In this document: piece by piece, positions 62,944-64,000 of the stretch | Layout of the letters: the number at the start of each line of letters is the position of its first letter | Numbering within the stretch: the stretch's first letter is position 1 | DNA from: Aquimarina algiphila | GTDB lineage: Bacteria > Bacteroidota > Bacteroidia > Flavobacteriales > Flavobacteriaceae | Assembly (NCBI RefSeq): GCF_007489275.1 | Contig: NZ_VLNR01000010.1 | Location: 1 to 64,000, forward strand | Reading direction: 5' to 3' | DNA: 64,000 nucleotides | Notes under the pieces: generated by a model | Databases searched by the model: none | The model's input: the letters and a program-made list of their open reading frames with translations, nothing else | What the model was told of the DNA's origin: nothing | Made by a program: the position numbers and the translations under genes

Positions 62944-63513
62944 TTGAAAGTTATTCAATTTTATAAAAGCGAGACACAACTCATTAAGAAAGCTGCAAAA
63001 CAGCATCGTGATGCGCAACATCAGTTGTACAATCAACATGCACCCAAAATGCTAAGTATATGTCGTAGATATATAAGAGATATACAATTTGCAGAAGAGG
63101 TAATGTTAAGTGGATTTCTAAAAGTTTTTATGAATCTCGAAAAATTTAAATTCGAGGGAAGCTTTGAGGGTTGGATACGAAGAATAATGGTAAATGAATC
63201 TATTTCCTTTCTCAGAAAAGAAAAACAAATCTTTTTTACAGAAGAAATAACAGGGTATACTGAAGAATCTTGGAATAATATAAATTCAGAATTAGAAGTA
63301 GATCAAATTCAGGAACTAATCGATAGTTTACCAGAAGGATATAGAATGGTGTTTGTACTATATGCCGTAGAAGGGTACAAACATAGCGAGATAGCCAAAA
63401 TGTTAGAGATTTCAGAAAGTACATCAAAATCTCAGCTCTTTAAAGCTAGAAAAATGCTACAGCAAAAGTTAAACGAACAAAATAAGATTAGTAATGGCGC
63501 CATTGAAATTTGA
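62944..63513 (+). CDS. RNA polymerase ECF-type sigma factor
   Basis: 189 residues. Region 2 (about 25-95): LYNQHAPKMLSICRRYIRD, FAEEVMLSGFLKVFMNLEKF, FEGWIRRIMVNESISFLRK. Region 4 (about 125-175): LIDSLPEGYRMVFVLYAVEG, HSEIAKMLEISESTSKSQLF. Start codon TTG at 62944 (MKVIQFYKSE); no earlier ATG is in frame close by. The next gene starts 20 bp before its stop and encodes a probable membrane anti-sigma factor, the usual pairing. Target genes unknown. Confidence 0.94.
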   Translation: MKVIQFYKSETQLIKKAAKQHRDAQHQLYNQHAPKMLSICRRYIRDIQFAEEVMLSGFLKVFMNLEKFKFEGSFEGWIRRIMVNESISFLRKEKQIFFTEEITGYTEESWNNINSELEVDQIQELIDSLPEGYRMVFVLYAVEGYKHSEIAKMLEISESTSKSQLFKARKMLQQKLNEQNKISNGAIEI

Positions 63514-64000
63514 AGAAAAGATAAAGGAAAAGCTAGAGCAACGCGCTATAAAACCTTCAGATACTTCTTGGGAACAATTAGCAGCTCAATTAGATGATAT
63601 TCAACATCAAAAAAAAGGAAGTAAAAGGGTTTGGTGGTATACGATTGCAGCAATTTTTGTTGGAGTTTTAGTAATGACCTCAATTGTAATGAATCAGAAT
63701 CCCACATCAAAACAAAGAGATAATCAATTTGTTGATAATAGTGAAGAGATTATAAAAAATGATAATGTACAAGTTGTTTTAGATAATAATACATCAGAAA
63801 AATCTATTAAAAATAATGATAAAACAATTATAGAGAATGTTGATGAGGAAGTTATTAAAGAAAATATCAAAAAAGAAGATATAGTGGTAGTGGATCATTC
63901 TGCCATTAAGAATACTTCAAAGAGTGTAGAACCAATAAAATCGATGTCTAAAGCGATTGACGATAATCCACAATATGATGTAGTTAAGTTAGCAGAAAAT
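63494..64000 (+). CDS. Probable anti-sigma factor (partial, runs off the window)
   Basis: ATG at 63494, overlapping the sigma-factor gene by 20 bp in another frame; 169 codons are visible without a stop before the end of the window. Residues 1-45 are helical and polar (APLKFEEKIKEKLEQR, SDTSWEQLAAQLDD), followed by a basic WW pair and one transmembrane helix at about 53-72 (VWWYTIAAIFVGVLVMTSIV). The rest is a low-complexity Asn/Lys/Glu/Asp-rich periplasmic segment. This layout, and coupling to an ECF sigma factor, fit a membrane anti-sigma factor of the type common in flavobacteria. No zinc-binding motif is seen. Confidence 0.8.
   Translation, partial: MAPLKFEEKIKEKLEQRAIKPSDTSWEQLAAQLDDIQHQKKGSKRVWWYTIAAIFVGVLVMTSIVMNQNPTSKQRDNQFVDNSEEIIKNDNVQVVLDNNTSEKSIKNNDKTIIENVDEEVIKENIKKEDIVVVDHSAIKNTSKSVEPIKSMSKAIDDNPQYDVVKLAEN

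Noticed and set aside
1..64000. tRNA, rRNA, CRISPR arrays, insertion sequences, prophage or phage-defence genes
   Set aside because: None could be recognised by reading both strands; gene content and base composition are even throughout.

Overview
The window reads as a stretch of chromosome from a marine member of the Flavobacteriia (Bacteroidota). The evidence is AT-rich DNA with almost no Shine-Dalgarno sites, several matches to the Bacteroidota promoter -7 element TAnnTTTG, a GldA gliding-motility ATPase, secreted proteins with type IX secretion sorting domains, and two agarase/porphyranase-type GH16 enzymes. An Aquimarina-like genus is my guess only. No CRISPR array, insertion sequence, prophage, tRNA or rRNA is visible.

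Layout. 1-1.4 kb: two related small secreted basic proteins with strong hairpins. 1.5-11 kb: metK, facing away from a SAM-I riboswitch that leads metY-metX-thrA-(di-haem peroxidase)-osmC-metZ, that is aspartate to homoserine to O-acetylhomoserine to homocysteine. 11.5-20.2 kb: an assimilatory sulfate reduction operon (DUF2061, cysH, cysD, cysN, a sulfite reductase with a HEPN-like tail, two siroheme genes, a ferredoxin reductase and a ferredoxin), preceded by a duplicated 15-bp element. 20.7-26 kb: two GH16 polysaccharidases and a repeat lipoprotein. 26.3-32 kb: a second SAM-I riboswitch, a split cobalamin methionine synthase, DinB and metF. 32-42 kb: HAD enzyme, envelope proteins (PagL-like, DUF2807), a multi-PAS kinase with a response regulator, gldA and a GH1 enzyme. 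42-45 kb: an Lrp-type regulator divergent from the threonine-to-glycine genes tdh and kbl. 45.2-49.5 kb: the phenylalanine/tyrosine operon, headed by what looks like a phenylalanine-rich leader peptide and attenuator. 49.5-64 kb: housekeeping genes rsgA, dtd, two DUF3857 proteins, mazG-like, aroA, queA, rlmN, a prenyl synthase, an ECF sigma factor and the start of its probable anti-sigma factor.

How it fits together. The first 32 kb is dominated by sulfur and one-carbon metabolism: sulfate is reduced to sulfide by the cys operon, captured on O-acetylhomoserine by MetY/MetZ, methylated by the split MetH with methyl groups from MetF, and activated by MetK. SAM then feeds back through two near-identical riboswitches on homocysteine synthesis and methylation. 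The later half contains a second amino-acid circuit (aromatic), probably controlled by ribosome stalling rather than by a riboswitch.

The observations I would check first are the phe leader/attenuator at 45280-45417, the sulfite reductase-HEPN fusion, the repeated element upstream of the cys operon, and the single in-frame TAG that separates the two MetH halves. All calls rest on reading the sequence; no searches were run. Positions of short sites may be off by a base.
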